Shown one piece after another: positions 54,996 through 63,515 of a stretch of 64,000 bases of DNA. The notes beneath the pieces were generated by a model, which did no database searches, was not told where the DNA came from, and saw nothing but the letters and a program-made list of their open reading frames with translations. Source of the stretch: CAYJLF01 sp964371055 (lineage in GTDB: Bacteria; Eisenbacteria; RBG-16-71-46; CAIMUX01); assembly GCA_964371055.1 (NCBI GenBank), contig CAYJLF010000017.1, positions 79,332 through 143,331 of the forward strand. The letters are read 5' to 3'. Made by a program: the position numbers and the translations under genes. Positions within the stretch are counted from its first letter, which is position 1; every line of letters begins with the position of its first letter.

Positions 54996-55319
54996 TTAGG
55001 CCGCGCCCCGTTCCCGGACCACGAGCGCCCGGGACTGCCGCAGATACCAGGTCAGAACGACGTCCGTCAGCAGCCAACCCGCGCCGAATCCCACCAACCA
55101 TTCGATCTCGGAGGAAGCCCCGATCCTGCGAACCGCCGCCGAGAGCACGATGTAGAAGAGGACGAAGACCGCGATGCCCGCGGCGGCGACCGGACCCGCT
55201 CCCTCATAGTTCAGGCGCGAACGGCATTGGGGGCACCGGATCCGGTGACCGGCCGAGGCGAAGACACGCCAGAAACCCACGTCTCTGCCGCAGTGCGGGC
55301 ACTGTTTCCCTATGCTCAT
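54996..55319 (-). CDS. Zinc-ribbon membrane protein
   Basis: A 107-residue protein. Two CxxC pairs (CPHC at 7-10, CPQC at 29-32) form a zinc ribbon, followed by two membrane helices (about 45-62 and 72-90). AGGAGG precedes ATG 55319. The family is common but uncharacterised. Confidence 0.72.
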   Translation of the reverse strand: MSIGKQCPHCGRDVGFWRVFASAGHRIRCPQCRSRLNYEGAGPVAAAGIAVFVLFYIVLSAAVRRIGASSEIEWLVGFGAGWLLTDVVLTWYLRQSRALVVRERGAA

Positions 55320-55392
55320 CGCGTCCTCCTGAACCGGTTCGGTTCGGCCGGTCCCCTCGCGGTTGCTCCGACCGTGAGAAGAACTCCTGAAT

Positions 55393-56952
55393 CTACCAAG
55401 GTCCGGCGTGAAGGACAAGGCGCTGCGATTCCGCGCCGGTGTGAGACCGCGCATCTCGCAGCGCGATCGCCAGCGCCAGGCAGTCGGCAACCCCTCCCAT
55501 CGTCAGCCCCATCGCTCGATACTCATCGTTCCATTGCGCCAGGAGGGGAGCGGGGTCTTCGCCCCGGGAGAGCACCGCGCTCAGGCGTGCGCCGTCGCGA
55601 CGGATCCGCTCCAGGCCGGTCCGTCCGCCGCGATGCAATGTGGTCGTGTCCTCCAGCAAGAGCATGAGAGCCGCCATCGCCGCGAACGTTCCACCTTCGT
55701 GCCTCATCGCCCCGCAGGCGGTGTCGGGCGCGCTCAGGGGCGGGATGGCGGCGTCGAAGACCGACGGCAACCCAGCCCGGGCCTCGGCCTCGATGCCGCC
55801 CGTCCGTTCGAGACGCCGCACGCGTTGCCCAGGCCTCTCTGCAACTTCACCTGACTCTGCGCAGACACCGACATCGAAGAATCGCGCCGCCACGCGGGCG
55901 ATGGCAGGGCGAAGGTCTTCCGGCCGGGCGGATCCCGCCTCGGCCGCGGAGAGCAGGACGAGCCCGGACAGGAAGATGTACCCGCGGTGTGCATTGGCGC
56001 CGATCTCATCGAACATGCGCGCTTCGGCGGCGCGGCCGGCCGCCAGACAGAGCTGCCAGGTCGATTCATCCAGACGGCGCACCTCTCCAGCGAAGGGCGC
56101 GCACTCCAGGGCCTCGATCAACTCGCGGTAGTAGACCTCCAGGAGGTCGATCGACCGCCGCATCTGTCCATAGGTGAGGTCGGGATGCGACCCCGAGTCG
56201 AGCCGATCGACGAGACCCGGTTTGGGGGTGAGGTCCAACTCGGCGCGCGCGCCGTGCATCAGAGCGCCGGCAAGCCCTCGAAGGAGCCAGGCCCGGCGGG
56301 CCGACTCCACCAGCAAGGCAGTTCTTTGGCGCAGCGTCTTCGGGGAGTGCCGCCGCAGCAGGATGCACTCCCGCGCCGGCTCTCCGCAGGCGAGGCACGT
56401 CCGAGGACTCAGGCCGCCCTGTGCGCGCCCGGACTGCCGCGCCGGACCGCCGGCGGAGGCAATGTAGACGTCGAGATCGAGCAGCCGGCCCCAGGGATGG
56501 TCCTCCTCCACGCGAACGCAGAGCGCCTTGATCGCTTCGACGGTTCCTTCGGCCTGGTACGCCATCCAGGGCCCCAACGGGTCGTCCTGATCGTTGCCGG
56601 GCCGGGGCACTCCGGGCGATGCGTCGTCGATGGGGACGTGCCGGCACGGGAATCGGTGCCGCGTCATCGCCGCTTCGAACTTCGCAGCGCCCATCAGGAG
56701 CAGCGGGTCGACGCCGGGAAGGTTCTTGTCCGGACCCGGGATCGAGACGCTTAGCACGACGAGGCAGCCGCTTGTCTGGCGCGCGTACTCCTCGATCCGC
56801 GCCTGGCGCTCTTCGCGGGCCTGGAGGAGGCGGGCGCGCAAAGCCGTGGTGCGCGAGGAGAGCCCGGGCCCGACGGAGGCGGTCCGGGACCTCGCTCCGG
56901 CCGGGGCGCCGCTACTCTCTGACCCGGCGGACCGCATCGATGATCGATCCAT
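55393..56952 (-). CDS. citXG: CitX-CitG fusion: citrate lyase prosthetic-group synthesis and transfer
   Basis: The protein has 519 residues. Residues ~40-190 match CitX, which attaches the prosthetic group to the acyl carrier protein (LVVLSVSIPGPDKN, GRLLDLDVYI, PRTCLACGEPARECI). Residues ~235-515 match CitG, which makes 2'-(5''-triphosphoribosyl)-3'-dephospho-CoA (ELDLTPKPGLVDRLDSGSH, LTMGGVADCLAL). Other bacteria also fuse the two. The start is within the last 41 bases of citF; ATG 56937 is an alternative. It is the last gene of the operon. Confidence 0.9.
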   Translation of the reverse strand: MDRSSMRSAGSESSGAPAGARSRTASVGPGLSSRTTALRARLLQAREERQARIEEYARQTSGCLVVLSVSIPGPDKNLPGVDPLLLMGAAKFEAAMTRHRFPCRHVPIDDASPGVPRPGNDQDDPLGPWMAYQAEGTVEAIKALCVRVEEDHPWGRLLDLDVYIASAGGPARQSGRAQGGLSPRTCLACGEPARECILLRRHSPKTLRQRTALLVESARRAWLLRGLAGALMHGARAELDLTPKPGLVDRLDSGSHPDLTYGQMRRSIDLLEVYYRELIEALECAPFAGEVRRLDESTWQLCLAAGRAAEARMFDEIGANAHRGYIFLSGLVLLSAAEAGSARPEDLRPAIARVAARFFDVGVCAESGEVAERPGQRVRRLERTGGIEAEARAGLPSVFDAAIPPLSAPDTACGAMRHEGGTFAAMAALMLLLEDTTTLHRGGRTGLERIRRDGARLSAVLSRGEDPAPLLAQWNDEYRAMGLTMGGVADCLALAIALRDARSHTGAESQRLVLHAGPW

Positions 56953-58450
56953 CGCGGTACTCGATCAGCGCCACCACCTCGTCCTCGAACTCGATCGGCC
57001 GAGGCTTCCCGGTCAGCCGGCAGATCTCCTCGTGCAGCTGACGGATCTCCTTGACCGGCAGCCGGCGACGGACCAGTTCGTTCCGGAGTTCGACATGCCG
57101 TTCGGCCACGGCAATCCCGCGTTCGGTCACGATGACGTCGATGGTATCGCCCGGAGTCGTGACGTTGGTCAACTCGTTGCGGACGATCGGCAGCCGGCCG
57201 CGGATCGAGGGGACCACCACGATGGCGAGCTTGGCGCCGGCGGCGGTGTCGCAGTGCCCGCCGGTGTTGTGCAGCAGGTAGCCGTTCGACTCGGTGTTGA
57301 CGTTGACATTGAAGTTCACGTCGACCTCGGTGGCGCCCAGGATCACGCAGTCGAGCCGGTTGACCACGCAGCCGCGGTTGAACGGATTGGCGTAGAGGTC
57401 GGCGCTGATCTCGCGGTGGCGGATGTTCCGGCCGATCGACTCGACGGCCCGCAGGTCGAAGCACTGGACGTCGAAGAGGGTCTGGAAATACCCCTCTTCG
57501 AGCATGTCGACGAAGTGTCCCGTGATGCCGCCGCACCCGAAGGAGCCCTTCACCCCCAGCTCGCGCATCCGGTTCTTCACCATGTCGGCCACGGCGAGCG
57601 AGGTGCCCCCCGATCCGGTCTGGAACGAGAAGCCGTCCCGCAGGAGCCCGGCCGCTTCGATCACCTCGCAGGCATAGCGGGCGATGAGCAGTCCCGCCGG
57701 GTCGCGGGTGATGCGGGTGGTGGTGGAGACGATCTTCTTCGGATCGCCCAGCGACTCGATCGGGATCACCCAGTCGACGTCGCTCTGGGAGATGCTGACG
57801 GGTGAGGCGGGGTAGGGGACCAGGTGGTCGGTCACGGCCACGACCTTGCGGGCGTAGCGGGCGTCCGTGAAGGCATAGCCGAGCGAGCCGCAGGCCGACG
57901 GACCGCTGACGCCATTGAAGTTGCCGGTCTCGTCGCAGCAGGGAGCGGCGATGAAGGCGACGTCGACCGGGACTTCGCCCGCTACGATCGACCGCGCGCG
58001 CCCGCCGTGGCTTCGCACCACGATCGGCAGGTCCAGCTCTCCCTTGCTGACCATCTCGCCGATCAGGCCGTTGACCCCGGTCTCGCAGCGCGTGATCACC
58101 CCTTTCTGGATGTACGGGATCATCTCGGCGTGCACCGGATGGACGGAGCTGGAGGCGATGGTCAGGTCGCGGAGCCCCATCGCGTCGCACTCCCGGACCA
58201 GGAGGTTCAGCAGGAGATCGCCGTTGCGAAGGTGGTGGTGGGTGGCGATCGTCATGCCGCTGGCCAGGCCGGTCTTCTCGATCGCCTCGCGCACCGATTT
58301 CAGGAGCTTGCTGTCCCACGGGTTCCGCCGCACCAGCGGCCGGGTGCTGCGATCGACGGCCGGCATGCGGGACCAGGGGTCGCGGTAGAGGTCGTACCGC
58401 TTCCCCTTCCAGACCTCGGGGATTTCCCGGCCGAGGCTATTCCTTGCCAT
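56912..58450 (-). CDS. citF: Citrate lyase alpha subunit (citrate CoA-transferase)
   Basis: It swaps acetyl for citryl on the acyl carrier protein. The 512-residue protein matches CitF along its length (THHHLRNGDLLLN, IASSSVHPVHAEMIPYI, SFGCGGITGHFVDMLEEGYF, VILGATEVDVNFNVNVNTESNG). It overlaps the end of citE by 14 bases and the start of citXG by 41. Confidence 0.95.
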   Translation of the reverse strand: MARNSLGREIPEVWKGKRYDLYRDPWSRMPAVDRSTRPLVRRNPWDSKLLKSVREAIEKTGLASGMTIATHHHLRNGDLLLNLLVRECDAMGLRDLTIASSSVHPVHAEMIPYIQKGVITRCETGVNGLIGEMVSKGELDLPIVVRSHGGRARSIVAGEVPVDVAFIAAPCCDETGNFNGVSGPSACGSLGYAFTDARYARKVVAVTDHLVPYPASPVSISQSDVDWVIPIESLGDPKKIVSTTTRITRDPAGLLIARYACEVIEAAGLLRDGFSFQTGSGGTSLAVADMVKNRMRELGVKGSFGCGGITGHFVDMLEEGYFQTLFDVQCFDLRAVESIGRNIRHREISADLYANPFNRGCVVNRLDCVILGATEVDVNFNVNVNTESNGYLLHNTGGHCDTAAGAKLAIVVVPSIRGRLPIVRNELTNVTTPGDTIDVIVTERGIAVAERHVELRNELVRRRLPVKEIRQLHEEICRLTGKPRPIEFEDEVVALIEYRDGSIIDAVRRVRE

Positions 58451-59360
58451 AGATCACCTCGTCGGAGAGATCGACCTCGACCAGACCGAAGGCGGCGGCG
58501 GTCTTCAGGATCCGTGCGGCGCGTTTGACGACCGGCGCGTCGACCATCCGGCCGCGCAGGGAGATCACTCCCGTCCCCATCTCCCGGGCCCGCTTGATGG
58601 CGTCGAGGATCTCGAGCGCGTCGGCGATCTCCTCCGCCTTCGGACGGAAGACGTCGTGGACCACCTCGATCTGGCGGGGGTTGACCAAAGACTTGCCGGT
58701 GAAGCCGAGCGACTTCACCAGTTCGGTTTCACGGCGCAGCCCGTCCATGTCGTTGGCGTCGGAGAAGACGGAGTCGATCGCCTGCAGGCCGGCCGCCTTG
58801 GCCGCCCAGACGATCCGGTTCCGCGCGTGAAAGAGCTCCTCACCGGTCTTGGATCGCTGGATCTCGAGCGAAGCGGTGTAGTCCTCCGCGCCGAAGGCGA
58901 GAGCGACCATGCGCCGGGAAGCGGCCGCCGTCTGCACGCAGTTGAGGATGCCGACGGCGCTCTCGATCGACGGGATGATGCGGAACCAGCCGATCTCGAG
59001 CCCCAGCCGTTCCTCGTGCTCGGTCAGGAGCGTGTCGAGATGCTCGACCACCTCGGGGTTGTCGGCCTTGGGCAGGCGGATGCCGTCCGGCCGGGCCGGC
59101 AGGATCTCCCGCAGATCGTCGAGGGCATAGCGGGTGTCGAGCGCGTTGATCCGGACGTAGATCTCCATCTTCCGTTCGGGCACGGTCCGGAGGAAGTTGC
59201 GGGTGAGGATCCTCGCCCCGTCTTTCTCGGCCAGCGGGACACCATCTTCGAGGTCGATCATCACGACGTCGGCGTCGAAGACGGGGATGTTTTGCAGCAT
59301 TCCGGGCATGTTGCCCGGCACATAGAGGAGCGAGCGGCGCAGGCGGTCCCGATCGATCAT
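58437..59360 (-). CDS. citE: Citrate lyase beta subunit (citryl-ACP lyase)
   Basis: It splits citryl-ACP into oxaloacetate and acetyl-ACP. The 307-residue HpcH/HpaI-fold protein has RRSLLYVPGNMP, DVVMIDLEDGVPLAEKD, VRINALDT, PKADNPEVVEHL and LAFGAEDYTASL. ATG 59360 overlaps the stop of the DUF296 gene. Confidence 0.95.
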   Translation of the reverse strand: MIDRDRLRRSLLYVPGNMPGMLQNIPVFDADVVMIDLEDGVPLAEKDGARILTRNFLRTVPERKMEIYVRINALDTRYALDDLREILPARPDGIRLPKADNPEVVEHLDTLLTEHEERLGLEIGWFRIIPSIESAVGILNCVQTAAASRRMVALAFGAEDYTASLEIQRSKTGEELFHARNRIVWAAKAAGLQAIDSVFSDANDMDGLRRETELVKSLGFTGKSLVNPRQIEVVHDVFRPKAEEIADALEILDAIKRAREMGTGVISLRGRMVDAPVVKRAARILKTAAAFGLVEVDLSDEVIYGKE

Positions 59361-59833
59361 GGCTGCTCGCCTTCGAAGAAGAGCGTGTCGATCCCTCCGG
59401 CCTCGGATCGCATCCGCTCGACCCCCTCGACGATGTACTCGGCCAGCACCACTTCGCTGGTGGCGAAGATTTCCGCCTCGAAGAGGTGCCCGCCGATGAC
59501 CTCGCCGTTCGACTTGGCGCCGACGATATGCAGGTGCGGATCGATGCTGCCGCCGGGGCCGGGCACGAGGTTGCCCTCGATTCCCAGCAGATCGAGCGGC
59601 CCCTCGACCGTGTGCACCGGCATGCGCGGCCGCGTGATCGGCAGGTGGGCGCCGGCCTGGATATCGCTGAAGGTCACGTTTCGCACCGAGCCGATGGCGG
59701 AGACGACGACGCCGTGCTTGAGCTTGACCTCGGCCGCGAAGCTGAGGATCTGTTCGACCAGCCGGCTGCCGGGCGGAATCCGGAGGAGGAACCGCCGGCC
59801 CTCGCGGCACTCGCGCCAGGAGACCGTTGCCAT
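59357..59833 (-). CDS. DUF296 (PPC domain) protein inside citrate lyase operon
   Basis: The protein has 158 residues and matches the PPC/DUF296 fold: FLLRIPPGSRLVEQILSFAAE, VVSAIGSVRNV, DPHLHIVGAKSNGEVIGGHL. The metal-ligand His residues of prokaryotic members (PHLH, GGHL) are present. Plant relatives are AT-hook DNA-binding proteins; bacterial roles are poorly known. It overlaps citE (ATGA) and lies 3 bases after citD, so it is part of the operon. Possible regulator or unknown enzyme. Confidence 0.85.
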   Translation of the reverse strand: MATVSWRECREGRRFLLRIPPGSRLVEQILSFAAEVKLKHGVVVSAIGSVRNVTFSDIQAGAHLPITRPRMPVHTVEGPLDLLGIEGNLVPGPGGSIDPHLHIVGAKSNGEVIGGHLFEAEIFATSEVVLAEYIVEGVERMRSEAGGIDTLFFEGEQP

Positions 59834-59836
59834 GCG

Positions 59837-60100
59837 CTACTCCTCCGCCGCGCGGCGCAGAGCCGTTTCGACCCGCGCCTCGATGGCATAGTCGAGCGCG
59901 CCCCGATCGGAGATCTGCACCAGGCCCTGCTTCACCTCGTACCTGGACAGAATCTCCTCGATGCGCGCGCGGATGAGATGCTCGAACTGCTTCTTCACGG
60001 TGGATTCGATGCGGATCTCGAGATGACCGGCCGGCTCGACCGAGACGGTGAGGTCACTGGACTGCATCGTCCCCGCAGTCGCCTTCTTCCGGATTTCCAT
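59837..60100 (-). CDS. citD: Citrate lyase acyl carrier protein (gamma subunit)
   Basis: The 87-residue protein has MEIRKKATAGTMQSSDLTV; Ser14 is where the family carries the phosphoribosyl-dephospho-CoA group. ATG 60100 puts this Ser at the expected number; a longer start at 60157 is open but less likely. It carries the acyl group between CitF and CitE. Confidence 0.9.
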   Translation of the reverse strand: MEIRKKATAGTMQSSDLTVSVEPAGHLEIRIESTVKKQFEHLIRARIEEILSRYEVKQGLVQISDRGALDYAIEARVETALRRAAEE

Positions 60101-60235
60101 GAGAATGGCTCCGTCGAGTTTGATCGGGGGAACCACTGCCGGAACCGGCCTGTTCAACCCGCCGTCCTCCCCACAACTTCCGGAGCCGACGCTACGCCCG
60201 GGGCGGGGGGGAAGTCAACTTGGGGGGCAAAGTCC

Positions 60236-61285
60236 TCAGACCGCCGGGGGCTGTCCCCTGGCCACCGTATCCGCTGCGATCCGGCGGCGGAGCGCCATTC
60301 CCTCCGGTGAGAGGAGATACTCCATCGTGACCGGCGGAACCCAGTCCCGGATCGTCTCGAGATCGCCGCGGGCCAGCGCGGCGCGGACCCGGGACGCGCT
60401 GATGACGGCACCAGGTTCATCGCCGGCGCTCGCCGTGCGGGGCAGTTCGACCCACTCCAGGTCGCACTCGGGCAGCACCTCGCGCATGACCTGGTTGTAG
60501 GCTTTGGTCGCCGGGTCGGTCGGTTCGGTGCCGGCGAAGCGCACGCGGATCGAAAAGACCGGTGCGATCCGCTGTCCGAAGAGCCGGATGTCGAGGCGCA
60601 TCTGTTCGATCGCCACCTGGTCCAGCTTCTTCAGGAAGTAGGAGGGGAAGGTGGCGGCGCTGATCGCATAGCGGGAGGTGTCGAGCACGACGACGTTCGG
60701 CAGGTGCGCGGTCGCCTGTTCCGCCAGCCTCCTGCGCACGGCGTAGGGGAAAACCGAGCGGTCTTCGCGAACGATGAAGACGTAGAGCGTGTCGACCCGC
60801 CGGCTGGCCTGCTCGACGAGATGGAGATGTCCCAGCGTGAAGGGATTGCCGTTGATGACGCAGGCGCCGTTGCGCCCGGGGCGGATCTGCGGGCGGTGTT
60901 CGTCCACCCATCGTTCGAAGCCGCGGCCCAGCTCCAGGAGGGCCGCCCGGCCACCGATGACGAGAAGCTGGAAGTGGTAGGGCAGAAAGCTGGCCACGTT
61001 CTCCGGCCGGGTGAAGAGCCAGAAGACGTCATGCCCGGCCGCCCGTCCCAGCCGGTGGAGTTCGGTCAGAAGCGCACCCAGAGTCTCGCCCCCCTGGTGC
61101 GCGGGATCGATGGCGAGCATCTTGAAGACATAGCCGGCGCGCGCGCCGGTCGCGACCAGCCGGTCGTTCTCGAAGAGGCCGGCCAGCTCGTCGGCGTTCT
61201 CCTCGAACAACAACCCCTGCGACTCGATCAGGGCGCGGGCCTCGGCCAGGTCGCGGCCGGAGGTCAGTGGAGTGGCAAAGAACAT
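60236..61285 (-). CDS. citC: [Citrate (pro-3S)-lyase] ligase
   Basis: It acetylates the prosthetic group on CitD to activate citrate lyase. The 349-residue protein has an N-terminal GNAT-like domain (AGYVFKMLAIDPAHQGGETLG) and a nucleotidyltransferase domain with INGNPFTLGHLHLVEQA and ISASRVRAAL. ATG 61285 has GAGAG before it. It is the first gene of the operon; a direct repeat lies just upstream. Confidence 0.93.
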   Translation of the reverse strand: MFFATPLTSGRDLAEARALIESQGLLFEENADELAGLFENDRLVATGARAGYVFKMLAIDPAHQGGETLGALLTELHRLGRAAGHDVFWLFTRPENVASFLPYHFQLLVIGGRAALLELGRGFERWVDEHRPQIRPGRNGACVINGNPFTLGHLHLVEQASRRVDTLYVFIVREDRSVFPYAVRRRLAEQATAHLPNVVVLDTSRYAISAATFPSYFLKKLDQVAIEQMRLDIRLFGQRIAPVFSIRVRFAGTEPTDPATKAYNQVMREVLPECDLEWVELPRTASAGDEPGAVISASRVRAALARGDLETIRDWVPPVTMEYLLSPEGMALRRRIAADTVARGQPPAV

Positions 61286-61587
61286 CTTTCTCTCGGTGTC
61301 GGCCGCCGAAGGACGCGATCGCCGAAGGATGCGATCGTCGAGAGGTGCCAAGGGGCGCAGAGTACAATCGGGAGGCCGGCAGGTCAAAGAGCAAACCGGG
61401 CCCGCTGGCGCGGAGTCGGCGGATCGGATCACACCAGTCTGTCGAGCAGAGCCAGGGCGGGAGCCACGCGGGTTCCCTTGCATCTCATCCTCGATCCGCG
61501 CGTCTTCTCCCTCCTGGATGTCACCCGTGACTCTCCCGCCACGGCGCTCCGGACCGATCGACGAACTCCCGGTATCGCTGACGCGGT
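61286..61587 (-). other. Leader region of the citrate lyase operon
   Basis: No gene is supported here, but a frame continuing the preceding glycosyltransferase (PRPRADVVEGFSRVHLAAAL) runs into it, hinting at a frameshifted C-terminus. The promoter should lie here; I could not fix it. Confidence 0.5.
61305..61336. repeat. 16-base direct repeat upstream of citC
   Basis: GCCGAAGGACGCGATC (61305-61320) is followed at once by a copy with one difference (61321-61336), 20-51 bases before citC. It could be a regulator-binding site. Confidence 0.6.
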
Positions 61588-62739
61588 CTACGCAGCCTCG
61601 CAGGACGTCTGCCAGCGCGGCCGCGAGATGGACCCGGCTGAAACCCTCGACGACGTCGGCCCGGGGCCGCGGCAACGGCCGGCCCGCAGATACTCGTATA
61701 GCTTCCCGGGCACGTGGACGTTCGGTCCGTCGTACAGAATGTCGACCAACAGGTTGATGTCGCTCCCCAGCAGTTGGGCCAGGGTTTCCCGGTGGGAGAC
61801 GAGGCCCGGAGTCTCGATCCGGTCCTGTATCGAGGAGAGCGCGACTGCCCGCCGCTCGCGGGCGGCGGGCAGTCCAAGAACGCAGAGTCGGAATCGCTCC
61901 CTGGGGATACGCCCCGCCTTAACCAGCGCCTCGAGGGCTCGCACCACCGGCAGAGGAGTGCGCGTCCCATAGATCGCACCGGCGTAGGTGATGGTGAAGC
62001 AATCTGACGCCGCGGGTTCGACCCCCGCGAAGTCGTCCGGATCGAAGCCGTTCGGAATCCAGTGGCAACGCGCGGAGATGCCGGGCAAATGCAGCATCGT
62101 CTCGAGCAACGAGGGGAACGTGGACGTGACCGAGACGATGGCCGAGGCTCGCGTGACCAGCCCGCGTTCGATCCGTGGATTCCAGCGCCGGGCCACGGCT
62201 CCAGCCGGCAGCGTCATTCCCGGGAACATCGTCGTCCACGGGTCGCGGTAGTCCAGAACGAGAGGTCGGCCGAGCCGGCGCGCGATGCGGTCGCCTGCCA
62301 CCAGAGAGGACCACGGCCCGCCGGTGGCGATGATCACCTCGGCCTCTCTCACGTCCGGGTGGTCGGCGGCCGCGGCAGCCGGCCTGATGAACCCGGCGCA
62401 TTCGTCCGGCACCATCCCCTGGTAAAGCAGCCAGCGCAGGCCCACCCGGGTTCGATCCTGGGGCCGATACCAGATCGGCTTCCCCTCGGGACGCCGGGGC
62501 GGAGAGGGAGGCCGAATCGCCCTCTCCCGTAAGGAGACCACCCGCACGTCACGCGGCAGGTCGCTCAAGCGCGACGAGTCCTGCACCGCGCGGGAAGACG
62601 GGTCGGCAGTCAGGACCGTCAGCTGATGTCCGAGACGGGAGAGACACCTGGCGAACTTCAGCGGACGGATAACGCCTCCGCCGCTTTGCGGTGGAAAGCG
62701 ATAGGCCACGAGCAACAGGCGCAAATGTCGGTCGGACAA
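61588..62739 (-). CDS. GT4-like glycosyltransferase, C-terminus probably frameshifted
   Basis: The protein has 383 residues from a TTG start at 62739. N-terminal LLLVAYRFPPQSGGGVIRPLKFA and C-terminal domain WIPNGFDPDDFAG, TYAGAIYG, LLGSDINLLVDILYD and VPGKLYEYLRAGR are GT-B (GT4) features. After LRAGR the expected conserved ending is lost and the frame stops 30 codons later. A plausible continuation exists in another frame (61675 downward), so a frameshift is likely. No pathway neighbours. Confidence 0.7.
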   Translation of the reverse strand: MSDRHLRLLLVAYRFPPQSGGGVIRPLKFARCLSRLGHQLTVLTADPSSRAVQDSSRLSDLPRDVRVVSLRERAIRPPSPPRRPEGKPIWYRPQDRTRVGLRWLLYQGMVPDECAGFIRPAAAAADHPDVREAEVIIATGGPWSSLVAGDRIARRLGRPLVLDYRDPWTTMFPGMTLPAGAVARRWNPRIERGLVTRASAIVSVTSTFPSLLETMLHLPGISARCHWIPNGFDPDDFAGVEPAASDCFTITYAGAIYGTRTPLPVVRALEALVKAGRIPRERFRLCVLGLPAARERRAVALSSIQDRIETPGLVSHRETLAQLLGSDINLLVDILYDGPNVHVPGKLYEYLRAGRCRGPGPTSSRVSAGSISRPRWQTSCEAA

Positions 62740-62828
62740 TGGACAACCCCTGGACTTCTTCTCGCTCCCGCCGAGATCCTGTGCAAGAGGTACAGGGCCG
62801 GAGAATCGATCACAAGGAGCGTCGATTA

Positions 62829-63003
62829 GGCACCACGGTCGGTCGCGCTGGCGGCGACTTGGGGGCACATCGCTCGGCGCGAGGACGATCGCGACGCTGC
62901 CGGCCCCCTGATCGGGCCGCACACGGCGAACACCATGCCCACGGAGACGATCGAGGCTTTCCTGGAAGAGCTTGGCTCGGACCTATCAGGAGCGCCGGAC
63001 TAG
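62829..63003 (+). pseudogene. Degenerate fragment resembling transaldolase
   Basis: A frame of about 57 codons without a usable start before 62935 contains PLIGPHTANTMPTETIEAF, close to the conserved segment of transaldolases (LIGPHTVNTMPPATLEAF-like). The flanking residues do not match, and it ends at a TAG shared with the next gene's stop region. It is probably a decayed remnant left by rearrangement. Confidence 0.45.
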
Positions 63004-63515
63004 GGACCGCGCTTGGTCAGCAGCAAGCGCACGCCGGCCGCTGCCGCTATGGCGAGTATCCCGAGGGCTATCCACCACGCCGGGTGTATTCCGGTTCGCG
63101 GGGACTCGTTTCGCGAACCTGGGGGCAGGACGAAGTTGAACGGCAGTTCACTCTGGCCGGAACGGAATCGCTGAGGTGAGCTCAGGTACTCCTTTCCTCC
63201 GAAGGCCACCTTGAGGACGTACGAGGTGGTCGAATCCGTCGGAAGTCCAGAGAAGGAGAACTCGCCGCGCTCACCCCCCCGGGACTCTCTGCGGACGACC
63301 GAACCGTCCGCGGCTCGGTAGATCAGCGTGATCGGCAGGCCGGCCGCGACGGAGTCCTGGTGCATCTCGGTGTACATCCCGCCGTAGATCAGTCCCTGGC
63401 CTCTGTCCGGTTCGTTCGCGGCGATTACCGAGCGAGCGAGACCCAAGAGTGTCAGGGTGAGGATCATGACTCCGGCACGACGTAGATGCCGGTTTCTCGT
63501 TTCGGGTCTGGCCAC
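63000..63515 (-). CDS. Exported protein with C-terminal membrane anchor, unknown
   Basis: The protein has 171 residues: signal peptide, then a beta-rich region (GLIYGGMYTEMHQDSVAAG, GEFSFSGLPTDSTTSYVLKV) resembling carboxypeptidase-regulatory-like sandwiches, a linker NESPRTGIHP and a C-terminal membrane helix (IALGILAIAAAAGVRLLL) followed by TKRGP. Probably membrane-anchored with its domain in the periplasm. Confidence 0.7.
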   Translation of the reverse strand: MARPETRNRHLRRAGVMILTLTLLGLARSVIAANEPDRGQGLIYGGMYTEMHQDSVAAGLPITLIYRAADGSVVRRESRGGERGEFSFSGLPTDSTTSYVLKVAFGGKEYLSSPQRFRSGQSELPFNFVLPPGSRNESPRTGIHPAWWIALGILAIAAAAGVRLLLTKRGP

